Shown piece after piece: positions 9,135 to 19,498 of a stretch of 64,000 nucleotides of DNA. The position numbers were made by a program, and so were the translations under genes. The stretch lies in contig NZ_NHPP01000011.1 in the NCBI RefSeq assembly GCF_002838835.1, positions 62,001 to 126,000 on the forward strand. Direction: 5' to 3'. A model generated the notes under the pieces. That model was not told the origin of the DNA. It saw nothing but the letters and a program-made list of their open reading frames with translations, and did not search any database. How positions within the stretch are numbered: position 1 is the stretch's first letter; each line of letters starts with the position of its first letter. The stretch comes from Siphonobacter sp. SORGH_AS_0500 (GTDB lineage Bacteria > Bacteroidota > Bacteroidia > Cytophagales > Spirosomataceae).

Positions 9135-9174
9135 AAAAAAGACCCCTCAGAAAGCTTTCTGAGGGGTCTTTTTT
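9135..9174. terminator. Terminator hairpin at the exact axis of the palindrome
   Basis: AAAAAAGACCCCTCAG, then AAAGCTTT, then CTGAGGGGTCTTTTTT forms a fully symmetric stem with a T-tract on each strand. The axis of the 18-kb repeat falls between 9154 and 9155 inside it. It serves porT on one arm and its copy on the other. Whether its symmetry is native or created by the fold-back cannot be told from one strand. Confidence 0.85.
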
Positions 9175-9197
9175 ATATGGCTTTTTTCTAACAGCTC

Positions 9198-10001
9198 TTA
9201 TTCGAACATCAGGTAAAGTGTTACGGTATGCGTAGTCATGCGGCGGATTCCGGCGTTATAAATGGAATTACTGGGCTGAATCATATTGGCAATGCCATGC
9301 GAGAAATGTAACTCCGGCGTAAATTTGAAGTATTCGAAAAAGCGTTCCAACCCTACTCCATATTCCACAGCAAAATCAGCCGACTTCGTTGACATTTGTC
9401 CATTACCCCGATTTATATTCTGTCTTCTCCGCACGTTGGCTTCCAGCCCCGCCCGAAACCCGGCTACCGCATACATTCGTGTATTCCCCCGACGAATGGA
9501 TTTATACTTTAACATAAACGGAAACTCAACCCAAGTCGATTCCCGAATGAGTTCCTGTTCCTTCCCACTAACAAACGTATAGTCAACCGGACGGCTGTAA
9601 ATGGAAATCGTTAAGGGTGAAAAACGAAAATCCAGCCGGGGGCTCATGTAAACGTTCATCAGGAAACCCATTCGAAAGCCAATCGAGTTGGGTGTATTCA
9701 TCGAACGGATTGAATCCTGAGGAGGGCTATTATAGGCCTCGTTATGTTTAATTTGAAAACGTGTATTCGGTACGCCAAAAAAGAAACCGTAATGCACCAT
9801 TTTGTCGTCATAAAACTCCAGGTGCTTCCGCTTGTAAAGCGTATTCTGAGCGAAGGTTTTCTGAACCATTAGCGTACACCCCAGCAGAGCAATCCAGAGC
9901 GGAAGCTTCTGAGGATTGGGTACGGCTTTACTGATGTATAAAACCACAGATTGGACATCTGTTGACTTCAAAAAGTTATTCGCTTGTAGCTTACGCTTCA
10001 T
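9198..10001 (-). CDS. porT: PorT-family protein, right-arm copy
   Basis: This is the mirror image of 8308-9111, with the same 267 residues. It converges on its twin across the shared terminator. If the palindrome is an assembly artefact, only one of the two exists in the genome. Confidence 0.75.
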   Translation of the reverse strand: MKRKLQANNFLKSTDVQSVVLYISKAVPNPQKLPLWIALLGCTLMVQKTFAQNTLYKRKHLEFYDDKMVHYGFFFGVPNTRFQIKHNEAYNSPPQDSIRSMNTPNSIGFRMGFLMNVYMSPRLDFRFSPLTISIYSRPVDYTFVSGKEQELIRESTWVEFPFMLKYKSIRRGNTRMYAVAGFRAGLEANVRRRQNINRGNGQMSTKSADFAVEYGVGLERFFEYFKFTPELHFSHGIANMIQPSNSIYNAGIRRMTTHTVTLYLMFE

Positions 10002-10007
10002 ACGTTA

Positions 10008-10763
10008 CTATTTCTTACCGATATAAATGGAACTGATGCCGAAGGTTAATGGAATCGCCCGGGTCTGACTAAACCCTGCCTTTTTGTAAACGGCCAGGAA
10101 ATCATCGCCATCGGGAAAAGCCTGAACAGACTCGGGTAAATACGTATACGCTGAATTGTCTTTGGAAAACCAGGAGCCAATTACCGGCAGAATACGGTTG
10201 GAATAAAAACTATACAAATGCTTAAAGAAAAAACCACGGGGTTTAGAAAACTCCAGAACCACGCAGGTTCCGCCCGGTTTTAACACGCGGTTCATGTCCG
10301 TCAGGCCTTTTTCAAGATTCTCGAAATTCCGTACTCCGAATGAAACGATCACCGCATCAAAGGAATTGTCCGAGAAGGGAAGCTTTTCTGAATCGCCCTT
10401 CTGCAACTCAATGATTCCTTCAAGCCCCATCTTCTTGATCTTCTCACGGCCATGAGCCAACATTCCTTCCGAAATATCAACACCGATAATTTTTTTAGGC
10501 TTCAGAGCCAGAGCCTCCAGAGCAAAATCACCCGTTCCGGTCGCAATATCAAGAATGGTTTGAGGTTTCTCGGCTTTCAATAAGCGAATTGCTTTTTTCC
10601 GCCAGAGAATATCAATACCCATGCTCAGAAAGTGATTCAGGAAATCATAGCGGTGCGAAATGTTATCGAACATTTTGGCAACCTGTTCCTTTTTACTGCT
10701 ATTCTGTTCTTCTTTATACGGTAAGACCACGTCAGTCAAAATTTTATAGAGCCTGAAAATCAC
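10008..10763 (-). CDS. ubiE: UbiE/MenG methyltransferase, right-arm copy
   Basis: Identical at the protein level to the gene at 7546-8301, including the GTG start and the DIATGTGDFA SAM-binding loop. It is followed after 6 bp by the porT copy. Confidence 0.88.
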   Translation of the reverse strand: MIFRLYKILTDVVLPYKEEQNSSKKEQVAKMFDNISHRYDFLNHFLSMGIDILWRKKAIRLLKAEKPQTILDIATGTGDFALEALALKPKKIIGVDISEGMLAHGREKIKKMGLEGIIELQKGDSEKLPFSDNSFDAVIVSFGVRNFENLEKGLTDMNRVLKPGGTCVVLEFSKPRGFFFKHLYSFYSNRILPVIGSWFSKDNSAYTYLPESVQAFPDGDDFLAVYKKAGFSQTRAIPLTFGISSIYIGKK

Positions 10764-10930
10764 AGGCTTCGGTACTAAAAGTATACGATCTATTCAACAA
10801 GAAAGTTCGACAAAGGTACGTTTTGACGGTTAATGAATACGCTTCGAAACAAAAAAACAGCGGCCCCAGAGAAGCCACTGTTTCTAGCGTTTTTAATCAG
10901 AACCTTCAGGGTTCGTGCCAATCATTCTGA

Positions 10931-11473
10931 TTATTTGATTTCCACATCAAAATCAATATTTGCATCATCCGAACCTGGCGTAGCAGTGCCGTCTTTAGTT
11001 CCGGGTTGGTGACGCAATTGTATCTTTAGTTTTCCAGTACCAGCAGAAGACTGCGTCTGAATCGTTCCGGCTAAACCGACATTCAGGTTTTTGCTGTCTT
11101 TATCGGTAATCGTAACCGTTAATAAGCTGGAGGGTGTAGGTGTAAAAATCACCAGGTGTTCATCTTTTTTCTCCTGAATTTCTTCAGTAATATCTTCTAT
11201 CGGTGATTTTGATTCATCCAGGAATCGCAGCGAATAGGTATAGGTTTTGCCCTTATCTAAACTGATGGGAGTAATAACCGGAGCATTACCACCATCACCA
11301 TCGGGATCATTCCAGGTAAATACCTTTGCTGTTTCATTACCTGCCTTTAGCGTTAATTCTACAGTAGTAATCAACTCATTTTCATCGGGTTCTGGATCTT
11401 TGTTATCTTTTTTACAGGAAGATAAAGTGACCAGTGCCACTAAAGGAAGATAAAGCCAATACGTACGTTTCAT
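10931..11473 (-). CDS. Small lipoprotein of unknown function, right-arm copy
   Basis: Identical to 6836-7378, with the same LSSC lipobox. Its operator-like inverted repeat is mirrored at 11543-11569 and its terminator at 10851-10882. Confidence 0.8.
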   Translation of the reverse strand: MKRTYWLYLPLVALVTLSSCKKDNKDPEPDENELITTVELTLKAGNETAKVFTWNDPDGDGGNAPVITPISLDKGKTYTYSLRFLDESKSPIEDITEEIQEKKDEHLVIFTPTPSSLLTVTITDKDSKNLNVGLAGTIQTQSSAGTGKLKIQLRHQPGTKDGTATPGSDDANIDFDVEIK

Positions 11474-11531
11474 GCCTTTGTCATTTTTACAGATGCTCCA
11501 GCCTTCTGGAGTTGCTTCTCAATTCTGAAGA

Positions 11532-11569
11532 CAAATATATTCATTATTTGCAACATGGTTGCAAATAAT
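11532..11569 (-). promoter_or_regulatory. Operator-like inverted repeat and -7 element, right-arm copy
   Basis: Mirror image of 6740-6777: 12-bp arms around ATG on this strand, with the TAnnTTTG element on the minus strand at 11532-11539. Confidence 0.55.
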
Positions 11570-11708
11570 AAGATTTAATGTTTCCTATTTTCTTTGTAAG
11601 ACTTACTTCTGAGAATTTCGCAGATTATTATCATCAAAATGCTCTGCTCTGGGTTATCATCCAGACGGGTCCATCCAGACCGGGTCCATCCAGACCGGAG
11701 TTAATACA

Positions 11709-11763
11709 TAGCCATCCCCGGGTTGTCACCCGGGGCTAATACATGAGTTCAACCCTGCTGGGG
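11709..11763. repeat. REP-like double hairpin, right-arm copy
   Basis: Mirror image of 6546-6600, with the hairpin order reversed. Confidence 0.7.
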
Positions 11764-12008
11764 TTTGTGAGTTTTAGAAATAGTTAGTGTTAGCCCGCGT
11801 TTTCAACGCGGATTTTGGAAATAGCGTCTGCGACGCTAAAGCGTTAAAAACACTTTTTCCAGCATCCACAATTGCGTCGCGGATCAACATTTGGGTGGTG
11901 GAGTTAGCTACTACTAAAAATCACCTCTTACCTAGACGCGACTTCATCGCGTCTCTACATTGTTCACAGAAACTGCTCTTCGGACTTTTAACCTTTTACA
12001 TATACCTA

Positions 12009-12040
12009 AAAAAAGACCTCTTTGCCAAAAGAGGTCTTTT
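12009..12040 (-). terminator. Terminator after mutL, right-arm copy
   Basis: Mirror image of 6269-6300. Confidence 0.85.
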
Positions 12041-12063
12041 GTAAATATTTGACAGGCAATGTA

Positions 12064-14125
12064 TTACCGTAATAATCCCGCGATTTTATCCAAGCCTAAA
12101 ATCGTAAAAGTAGGGTCGCCGCTGGGTGTGTAAGACGGATTACTAGATGCAAATAACTGATCAACCAGAGCACTCATTTCTTCCGCTGATAGTCGGGTTA
12201 AGTAACGAGCCGCCGAACGTTTGGCAAACGAACGAGCCAATGCTTCGGGGCGATCCAATTTCAATTCTGAGTAATGCTGACGAAACTGAGACAACAGTCC
12301 TTCGAATAAGTCCTCTTCGTTTTCATCCGTGACATCCGCCGGAATGCCATAAAGAATAAAAGCATCTTTACCAATCTCCGCAAAGTCAAAACCCAATGCT
12401 TTAATCTCGTGCTCAATTTCAAGCACCAACTGAAAATCAACGGGATTTAGACTAACCGTTTTCGGGAACAATAGCTGCTGGGAGGCCGCATTACGTTTAT
12501 CCAGCGAAACCCGGTATTTATCGTACAGAATGCGTTCATAAGCCGCTTTCTGATCAATGACCATTAATCCTGACTTTACCTGCGAGAGTACGTAACGGTT
12601 ATGTACCTGAAACAGCATTCGTTCGTAATCCAGCAAAGAAGGTTTCGCTGATGCTTTGGATGGAATGGCTTTCGAACTAAACGTCTGTCCTAAGCTAACC
12701 GTTTCCTGCGGTTCAGATTCTGGCGTAGGCGATTCTTCCGGAAAAGTTTCCTCCGTCTGGATGCGATTAGCTTTACTCTGAAAGGTAATGCTCGACGTCG
12801 CTGGCAATGTTTCTGCTTCTTCGGAAACGGGCGGCGTGAAAGGTTTCACCGTAGGTAATACCTCTTCGGGAAGGTCAAAAATACTGTGACGTTCATTTTT
12901 GACCGGGCCTTCCAGTCCTTCAAATAGCTTTTCCCAACTGTTAATATTCCGCTTCGGAGCCGCCGATCGAGCGTGGTAGGTATCACGGGGAGAATGCTCA
13001 TTTTCCTCGTCAGTTACCTTCCGATTTTCATTAGCAGAGGCTTCGAAATGAACGGCGTAATCTTTTTTCTCAAACGAAAGTGACTTTGCCGGGCTCAGCA
13101 AATTTACGTCCATCTCGAAATCAATTGCTGGAGCAAGTCCGTACACTCCCGTCGCCCGTTTGACCGCCGCCCGAACGATGGCATAGACCGAACGTTCATC
13201 ATCAAACTTAATTTCTGTTTTTGTGGGGTGAACGTTAATATCAATATGGGCCGGATCGATTTCAATATTTAAAACATAAAACGGATGGCTTCCATCGGGA
13301 ATCAGTCCTTCAAAACCACTCAGAACGGCGTGGTGTAAATAAGCATGACGGATGAACCGCTGGTTCACGAAGAAAAACTGCTCTCCCCTCACCTTTTTGG
13401 CAAACTCAGGCTTACCAATAAATCCGCTCACCTTCACAAAGGGTGTTTCTTCGCGGGTATCGGCCAGTTGCTCACGGTAATTCTTTCCGAATAAATCAAC
13501 AATCCGTCGGGACATTTTCCCGGCAGGTAAGTTATACACTTCCGTTTCGCCGTGATGCAGCGTAAATGTTACATCAGGGTACGAAAGAGCTACGCGTTGA
13601 AATTCGTCGAGAATATGACGCATTTCAACAGGATTGGATTTCAGAAAGTTACGTCGAGCTGGAACGTTAAAAAATAAATTCTTTACGCAAATATTCGTCC
13701 CCGTCAGCGTTTGGCAGTTCATGAAGTTTGAGTTCAGAAGCTTCAATTTTCAGGTGTGTTCCCAATTCGTCGGCTTCCCGACGCGTCCGTAACTCTACCT
13801 GAGCCACGGCAGCGATGGAAGCCATAGCTTCACCGCGAAAACCCATGGTACGAATTTTGAAAAGGTCTTCAGCCGTGCGAATTTTAGAAGTCGCATGTCG
13901 CTCAAAACACATACGGGCATCGGTTTCTGACATGCCAAGCCCGTTATCAATGACCTGAATCAGCGTTCGCCCTGCGTCTTTTACCAGCAGTTGAATCTGC
14001 GTACCCTGGGCATCAATGGAATTTTCAAGCAACTCCTTCACCACCGAAGCCGGTCGCTGAACGACCTCGCCAGCCGCAATCTGATTCGCAATGGAGTCGG
14101 GTAGGAGTTGAATAATATCTTGCAT
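12064..14125 (-). pseudogene. mutL: MutL, frameshifted, right-arm copy
   Basis: Mirror of 4184-6245 carrying the identical net +1 frameshift, here near 13717. That both arms share the break means it existed before the arms were duplicated, or that both arms derive from one consensus sequence. Confidence 0.9.
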
Positions 14126-14331
14126 GAAAGTGTGTTCGGAGTCTATAAAAACGAATTCCGATTTAAACTTATTTCTTCGGTAAGAATCTGAATAAATTCT
14201 AAACCGGGCGTGTTGGATAATGTAGGAACGCGAATTTCGCCCAAATCCCCCGGAAAAGCGAGCCTATTTTTTTAAATATATATGTTTTGATGCAATTGTT
14301 TAGAGATAATTTCGCGTTCTCGTAGTACGTA

Positions 14332-17300
14332 TTGATGATCAGGATGTTGAAGAATAAGTTAGTTTTTCTGGGAATGTGTGGCCTGCTGGCTCTGACAGCC
14401 TGGAAATCTCCGATAGATACCTCTAGTTTTAGTGAAGTAATGCTTGCCGACTCTACCCATGAAGTTCGCTCAAACGCGGATGTCACCAAAGTTTCTGCGG
14501 CACAGTTGTGGGTAGACAGTACGCTTGCCGGCATGAACCTGGACGAAAAAATCGGCCAGTTTTTTGTGATTGGGACTTACTCCAATCGTTATGAATCGTA
14601 TTATGCCAGCATCGATCGATTGATTAAGGCTTATCATATCGGTGGCGTCATTTTCTTTCAGGGCGATCCTTACTCGCAGGCGGAGCTGAGCAATCGTTAC
14701 CAAAACCTTTCTAAAGTACCCCTACTGGTCTCTCTGGATGCTGAGAATGGGCTGGGCATGCGATTAGCTCTGGGCACCTCTTTTCCGCACCAGATGACGC
14801 TCGGAGCAATTCAGGATAATAACCTGATCTATGACATGGGCATGGAAATTGGGCGTCAGTGCAAACGCATTGGCGTTCAGATGAATTTTGCTCCGGTGGT
14901 AGATGTAAATTCTAACCCCCTTAATCCGATTATCGGGTATCGTTCCTTCGGAGAAGATCCGAATAACGTTGCCGAAAAAGGGAAAGCGTATGCCCGGGGA
15001 TTGCAAGCGGCAGGTGTACTGGCCTGTGCCAAACACTTTCCTGGTCACGGCGATACGCAGACCGATTCGCACCGCACCTTACCCAAGGTTGGGCACGATC
15101 AGACTCGTCTGAATCAGTTTGAATTACCGCCTTTTAAAGCTTTGATTGACGATGGGGTTGCCAGCATTCTGGTAGCTCACCTGGAAGTTCCAGCGTATGA
15201 ATCCCGGCCTATTGCTTCTACGCTCTCTGCTCCTATTGTAACTGATTTACTGAAAAATCAGCTCAAATTCAATGGCTTAGTCGTTACCGATGCCATGAAC
15301 ATGCGGGGTGTTACGAAAGGGAAACCAGCTCCCGATGCCAATTTACAGGCCCTACTGGCGGGTAATGATCTTTTGTTACAACCAGAAAGTGTGGGTGCTT
15401 CCATTGTGAAAATCAAGCAGGCTATTACCAGCGGACAGATTACGGAAGACGAGATTAATCGCCGCGTTCAGAAAATTCTTTACGCCAAATACAATGCCGG
15501 ACTCGTTCCTTTCCAGACCATTCCTGTGGACAAAAACCTGGTGAAGGAATTGAAAACGCCGCAGTCGGAAGCCCTACGGGAACGCTTGTACGAAAATGCC
15601 ATCACGCTGGTTAAAAATGACCGAAAGCTGGTACCGCTGGTTCAGTTAGATACTTTAAAAATTAGTGCGGTTGCGGTGGGTGAAAGCGAAAACAACGTTT
15701 TTCAGAATACCTTACGTAAATACGCCAACGTGAAGTGTTATACCAATGGCACCAAAACCGACGAACGTTTTTACGCCGAAATGCTTAGCAAGCTTGATTC
15801 CAGTGAGGTTGTGATTGTGAGTTTGCACGAAATGCGGCAGAAAGTAGCTCAGAATTACGGCGTATCCTGGGCTTCTGTTGACTTTGTGAAGAAACTAGTC
15901 AAGCGAGGTAATCAGGTTATAGTTTGTGCGTTTGGTAACCCTTACAGCCTGAAAAATTTCCCGGAAGTGCCTACCTTACTCTGCGGTTATGAAGGCGATC
16001 CCTTCGCTCAGAAAGCCACCGCAGAAGTAGTGTTCGGAGCTTTACCCGCCCTGGGTAAGTTACCCGTTTCGGTGGAAGGACTTTTCCCGGTTGGGCATGG
16101 ATTAACGACGCAGGCTATCGGTCGACTTACCTATGGCCTACCGGAGGAGGTAGGCATGAATAGTGGCAAGCTTCAGACGATAGATAACATTATGAACGAG
16201 TCCATCCGAAAGGGGGCTTTTCCCGGCGGGCAGGTGGTGATCGCTCGAAAAGGCCGGGTCGTTTGGGAAAAAAATTACGGAAAACTCACCTACGCTCTCA
16301 CGCCGTTCGAACCCGTGCGAGACACCACGCTATACGATCTCGCGTCCGTCACTAAAGTGGCGGCAACCCTGCAAGCCCTTATGCTGCTGAACGAAAACGG
16401 GGATCTGGACTTAAATCAAAAACTTTCGTATTACCTGCCTGATTTGAAAGGGACGACAAAAGAAAACCTCATCGTTCGCGACGTATTAATGCACCAGTCA
16501 GGCTTGCTGGCGTATTTACCTTTCTGGGAAAAAACGAAACCCGAAGGCATTTTTAGTCCTGATTTTGATTTACGGGTTGATACGCTGAACTATACCTTAA
16601 TGGTTGCCCGCGACTTGTGGACCAAACCCGCCACCATTGATTCCGTCTGGAAATGGGTTGTACAAAGCCCCATGACTACCCAGCGGGATCGCAGTGGTCG
16701 ATACAAATACATTTACTCGGATTTGGGCCTGATTATGCTGCGTCGTCTGGTTGAAAAAATTTCTAATCAGCCCCTTGATGCATTTGTACAGCAGAATTTT
16801 TACGAGCCGCTGGGCATGTATAATACCCTCTTCAGTCCGTTGATGCACGGAGTCATTGACTGGAAAATTGCTCCAACCGAAGATGATCGGGTTTTTCGAG
16901 AGACGCTTCTTCGCGGCACCGTTCACGATCAGAATGCCGCCATTCAGGGCGGTGTTTCCGGTCACGCGGGTTTGTTCAGTACCGCCAATGATCTCGCCAT
17001 TTTGATGCAGATGAACCTGCAAAATGGGTATTACGGAGGTCGCCGCTATTTCCTGCCCAACACGGTTCCAATGTTTTCCTACAACTATACCCTACGCAGT
17101 TACCGTGGCCTAGGCTGGGATCGAAACCCCGATGGGAATGGGAATGCCTATATTTCTTCGTACGCATCCAATCGCAGTTTCGGACACTCCGGTTTTACGG
17201 GTACACTCGTTTGGGCTGATCCGGCTCAGGAACTAGTCGTTATATTTCTCTCCAATCGGGTGCATCCTAATGCGAACAATAACCTCATTACCAGCCTTCG

Positions 17301-17367
17301 CATCCGTCGGCGGATTATGGATGCGGCTTACGAAGCCATCGAAAAAACGACGCTTTCGCAGAAATAA
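14332..17367 (+). CDS. GH3 / beta-lactamase-like fusion protein, right-arm copy
   Basis: Identical in sequence to the product of 942-3977: secreted GH3 NagZ-like domain followed by a serine hydrolase domain. It is followed after 8 bp by the PhyH copy. Because unique sequence resumes at 18309, the right arm is the copy joined to the rest of the contig and is the more likely genuine locus. Confidence 0.88.
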   Translation: MMIRMLKNKLVFLGMCGLLALTAWKSPIDTSSFSEVMLADSTHEVRSNADVTKVSAAQLWVDSTLAGMNLDEKIGQFFVIGTYSNRYESYYASIDRLIKAYHIGGVIFFQGDPYSQAELSNRYQNLSKVPLLVSLDAENGLGMRLALGTSFPHQMTLGAIQDNNLIYDMGMEIGRQCKRIGVQMNFAPVVDVNSNPLNPIIGYRSFGEDPNNVAEKGKAYARGLQAAGVLACAKHFPGHGDTQTDSHRTLPKVGHDQTRLNQFELPPFKALIDDGVASILVAHLEVPAYESRPIASTLSAPIVTDLLKNQLKFNGLVVTDAMNMRGVTKGKPAPDANLQALLAGNDLLLQPESVGASIVKIKQAITSGQITEDEINRRVQKILYAKYNAGLVPFQTIPVDKNLVKELKTPQSEALRERLYENAITLVKNDRKLVPLVQLDTLKISAVAVGESENNVFQNTLRKYANVKCYTNGTKTDERFYAEMLSKLDSSEVVIVSLHEMRQKVAQNYGVSWASVDFVKKLVKRGNQVIVCAFGNPYSLKNFPEVPTLLCGYEGDPFAQKATAEVVFGALPALGKLPVSVEGLFPVGHGLTTQAIGRLTYGLPEEVGMNSGKLQTIDNIMNESIRKGAFPGGQVVIARKGRVVWEKNYGKLTYALTPFEPVRDTTLYDLASVTKVAATLQALMLLNENGDLDLNQKLSYYLPDLKGTTKENLIVRDVLMHQSGLLAYLPFWEKTKPEGIFSPDFDLRVDTLNYTLMVARDLWTKPATIDSVWKWVVQSPMTTQRDRSGRYKYIYSDLGLIMLRRLVEKISNQPLDAFVQQNFYEPLGMYNTLFSPLMHGVIDWKIAPTEDDRVFRETLLRGTVHDQNAAIQGGVSGHAGLFSTANDLAILMQMNLQNGYYGGRRYFLPNTVPMFSYNYTLRSYRGLGWDRNPDGNGNAYISSYASNRSFGHSGFTGTLVWADPAQELVVIFLSNRVHPNANNNLITSLRIRRRIMDAAYEAIEKTTLSQK

Positions 17368-17375
17368 TAAAACGT

Positions 17376-18089
17376 ATGAATGCCTTACAGAAACAGATTG
17401 CCCATAAGGGCTTTGCCGTTACTGAACCGATTTTTGAACCCTCGGAAATTCATACGCTTTTAGAACAAATTGCGGAGTTAGACACCGATAAATCGACATT
17501 TCGTAAGACGAATGATTTATTTGCGATTCGTCAGTTTTTTAAAGAGGCTCCCGAAACCCTGGCAACCGTTTTCAATGAAAAATTAAAGACGTTAGTAACA
17601 CAAACTTTCGGTAAGGATTTTTTCATCGTTAAATCCATTTACTTTGATAAGCCCGAGCAATCCAACTGGTTTGTTGCCTATCATCAGGATTTAACGATTT
17701 CAGTAGATCGGAAAGTAGAGGAAAAAGGGTTTGGCCCCTGGACGGTGAAACAGAACCAGTTTGCGGTACAACCGCCCCTGACTATTCTGGAAAACAACTT
17801 CACCATCCGCATTCATCTGGACGATACTCACGAGCAAAACGGAGCCTTGAAAGTAATTCCGGGTTCGCATTTGAAAGGAATTTATCGGCCAGATACCATT
17901 GACTGGACTCAGGAAACCGAAGCAGTTTGTTCGGTTTCCGCAGGAGCCGTTATGTTCATGAAACCCCTGTTACTACACGCCTCCAGCCGAACAACGAATC
18001 AGCAACGACGTCGGGTCATTCACATTGAATGTAGTAACAGCCCCTTACCGGAATCCATGCAGTGGTCCGAGTACCTGAACCCGTTTTGA
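17376..18089 (+). CDS. PhyH-family dioxygenase, right-arm copy
   Basis: Identical to the product of 220-933, with the same H-x-D and distal His iron ligands. Last intact gene of the GH3-PhyH operon before the end of the repeated arm. Confidence 0.88.
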   Translation: MNALQKQIAHKGFAVTEPIFEPSEIHTLLEQIAELDTDKSTFRKTNDLFAIRQFFKEAPETLATVFNEKLKTLVTQTFGKDFFIVKSIYFDKPEQSNWFVAYHQDLTISVDRKVEEKGFGPWTVKQNQFAVQPPLTILENNFTIRIHLDDTHEQNGALKVIPGSHLKGIYRPDTIDWTQETEAVCSVSAGAVMFMKPLLLHASSRTTNQQRRRVIHIECSNSPLPESMQWSEYLNPF

Positions 18090-18308
18090 ATGGTTACTCA
18101 GCCCTAATCAAATGTTATGCTCATTAACCCAATCACTACGTCATTCGCAGAGCGGTTAATCTCAGTTCCTTCAAAGTTTTCGCAGGGTTTAGCGGTAGAT
18201 CCAGAATCGTCGCGGCTCCGCTTTCCATTGAATTCCCCTGCTTTTGCACCATCCATTACTCCAACCGTTTTTAGATGCAATCGAGGTAAATGGACGGCTC
18301 CGGTAGAA

Positions 18309-18630
18309 AAAAGAGGAGGCCACATGTACCTTGGCGGGTGCCGTTTATGATGACAAATTCTTCGCCGTCGGGTCGGTAATTCTTTATGACAGTTCTCTTT
18401 GGCTAATTGAATGGGGTACCATTTCTAAGCAGCTAGCGGAAATACAATTCTTGCATAGATGAACAAACTGAACCGAAGAAATTGCTGATGTATTTTGGTC
18501 ATTACTTATCGACTAATCGTTTTCAGGAATGAGGTTTTTTCTGCGAAAAGGAGAAAGAATGAATTTGTGCTTACGGTCTTGAAAACATAAATTCCCGCTT
18601 TTAGCGTTACATTACTTCAACCGACCTTCT
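18309..18630. other. Intergenic sequence at the palindrome edge, no gene recognised
   Basis: The first unique bases after the right arm. A short plus-strand stretch (about 18311-18472) reads CTLAGAVYDDKFFAVGS without a start and ends at a TGA; it could be a gene remnant, but I cannot assign it. The rest is AT-rich with no repeat or RNA gene that I can see. Confidence 0.5.
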
Positions 18631-19229
18631 ATGCGTTTTCCATATTTTGCCCTGTATTTGAGCTTCTTTCTGGGGATAGGACTGCTTTTCCAGTCCTGCG
18701 TCCCTGACTTTCTATTGTCTAATCCAGACTGGGTAGTGATTGAAGCCTTTAATCATGAACCTACTTTCAAGCGAAAAACGGGGGTTTTGATCAGCCCGCG
18801 GGAGGTTTCTGCTACGGTTACGTTTGATAGTTCCTGCATTTATGATTTGCAAAGCGTAGATCAAAACGACTGGAATAAGGTCATTGGGTTGGGCTTTGTA
18901 GGTTCTAAAAATCAGAGTTTAGGTTCAGCCCCCCATCAAGTGGATGGAGCTCGCGTAGGCTGGCGGTGGAATCCGGAAACGCAGAAAATTGATCTGCCTG
19001 CTATGCCTATGTAGACGGCCAACGGACGGCTTTCAAAGTAGGTGAAACTGCGATTAACCAGCCCGTTCATTTGAGTATCAAGATTGATTATCACAAGAAA
19101 GAATACCGCGTCATGGAAGGCGAACCTGTACGCTTTACGCATAACAAGAAGTTTGCGTATAAGACGGGTTTATACTTTGGCGGCAATCGCCCCGCTCCGC
19201 ATAGCATTCGGGTGAAGATCGTGGATTGA
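18631..19229 (+). pseudogene. Lipoprotein of unknown function, interrupted by a 1-nt frameshift
   Basis: The frame from 18631 encodes a lipoprotein signal (LGIGLLFQSC, Cys at about residue 23) and a beta-rich domain, but stops at 19012-19014. The adjacent frame continues sensibly (YVDGQRTAFKVGE, then DYHKKEYRVMEGEP and LYFGGNRPAPHSIRVKIVD) to a stop at 19227-19229. One missing base near 18996-19003 would restore a 199-residue protein. The domain, with a late 'YFGGNRPAPH' segment, resembles a concanavalin/lectin-like fold only vaguely; no function is claimed. It stands alone between the palindrome edge and the IS200-like element. Confidence 0.7.
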
Positions 19230-19298
19230 GTTTGGTCTGGAATTGATGATTAGCTGTGTAGTCTTTTTTGGTTGAAACATGCTAATTCCAGCGGGGTG

Positions 19299-19388
19299 AA
19301 TTTGGGTAGCCCCGGATGATAATTTGGGGACTCCTATTTCCCCGGCTTAACACCCGGGGCTATTTATATTTGACCCCGCTGGGGTCTT
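19299..19388 (+). repeat. Left 90-bp REP-like double hairpin
   Basis: Contains CCCCGG-CTTAACA-CCCGGGG and GACCCC-GCT-GGGGTC in that order. It is the inverse complement of 20037-20126 apart from a handful of substitutions, one of which weakens the first hairpin by one pair. Confidence 0.85.
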
Positions 19389-19498
19389 GTTGCATAAATA
19401 AGTTTAAATGGGTTTATCCTGAATATCGTGGCTGTTTTCCCTTGGTATCATCCAAATCCATCCATACCGGGGATATTCATATTCCACCCATCTGGGCT

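Larger units (their letters stand above)
1..18308. repeat. Giant perfect zero-spacer inverted repeat (arms 1-9154 and 9155-18308)
   Basis: The sequence from 1 to 9154 is repeated as its reverse complement from 9155 to 18308. Each gene pair has identical protein sequence and coordinates summing to 18309 (for example 220/18089, 942/17367, 4184/14125, 8308/10001), so there is no indel between the arms and I saw no mismatch. The axis lies between 9154 and 9155, in AAAG|CTTT at the heart of a terminator stem. Position 1 pairs with 18308, so the left arm may continue outside the window; on the right unique sequence resumes at or after 18309. A 9-kb palindrome with no spacer is not normally stable in bacteria (established knowledge: SbcCD cleavage, slipped deletion). 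A missed-adapter or fold-back read chimera is the leading explanation. Confidence 0.98.

Noticed and set aside
1-18308. Palindrome as a head-to-head junction of linear-replicon telomeres
   Set aside because: A hairpin telomere dimer would give a similar shape, but the axis is an ordinary terminator, the flanking genes are housekeeping genes, and no telomere resolvase or phage gene is visible.
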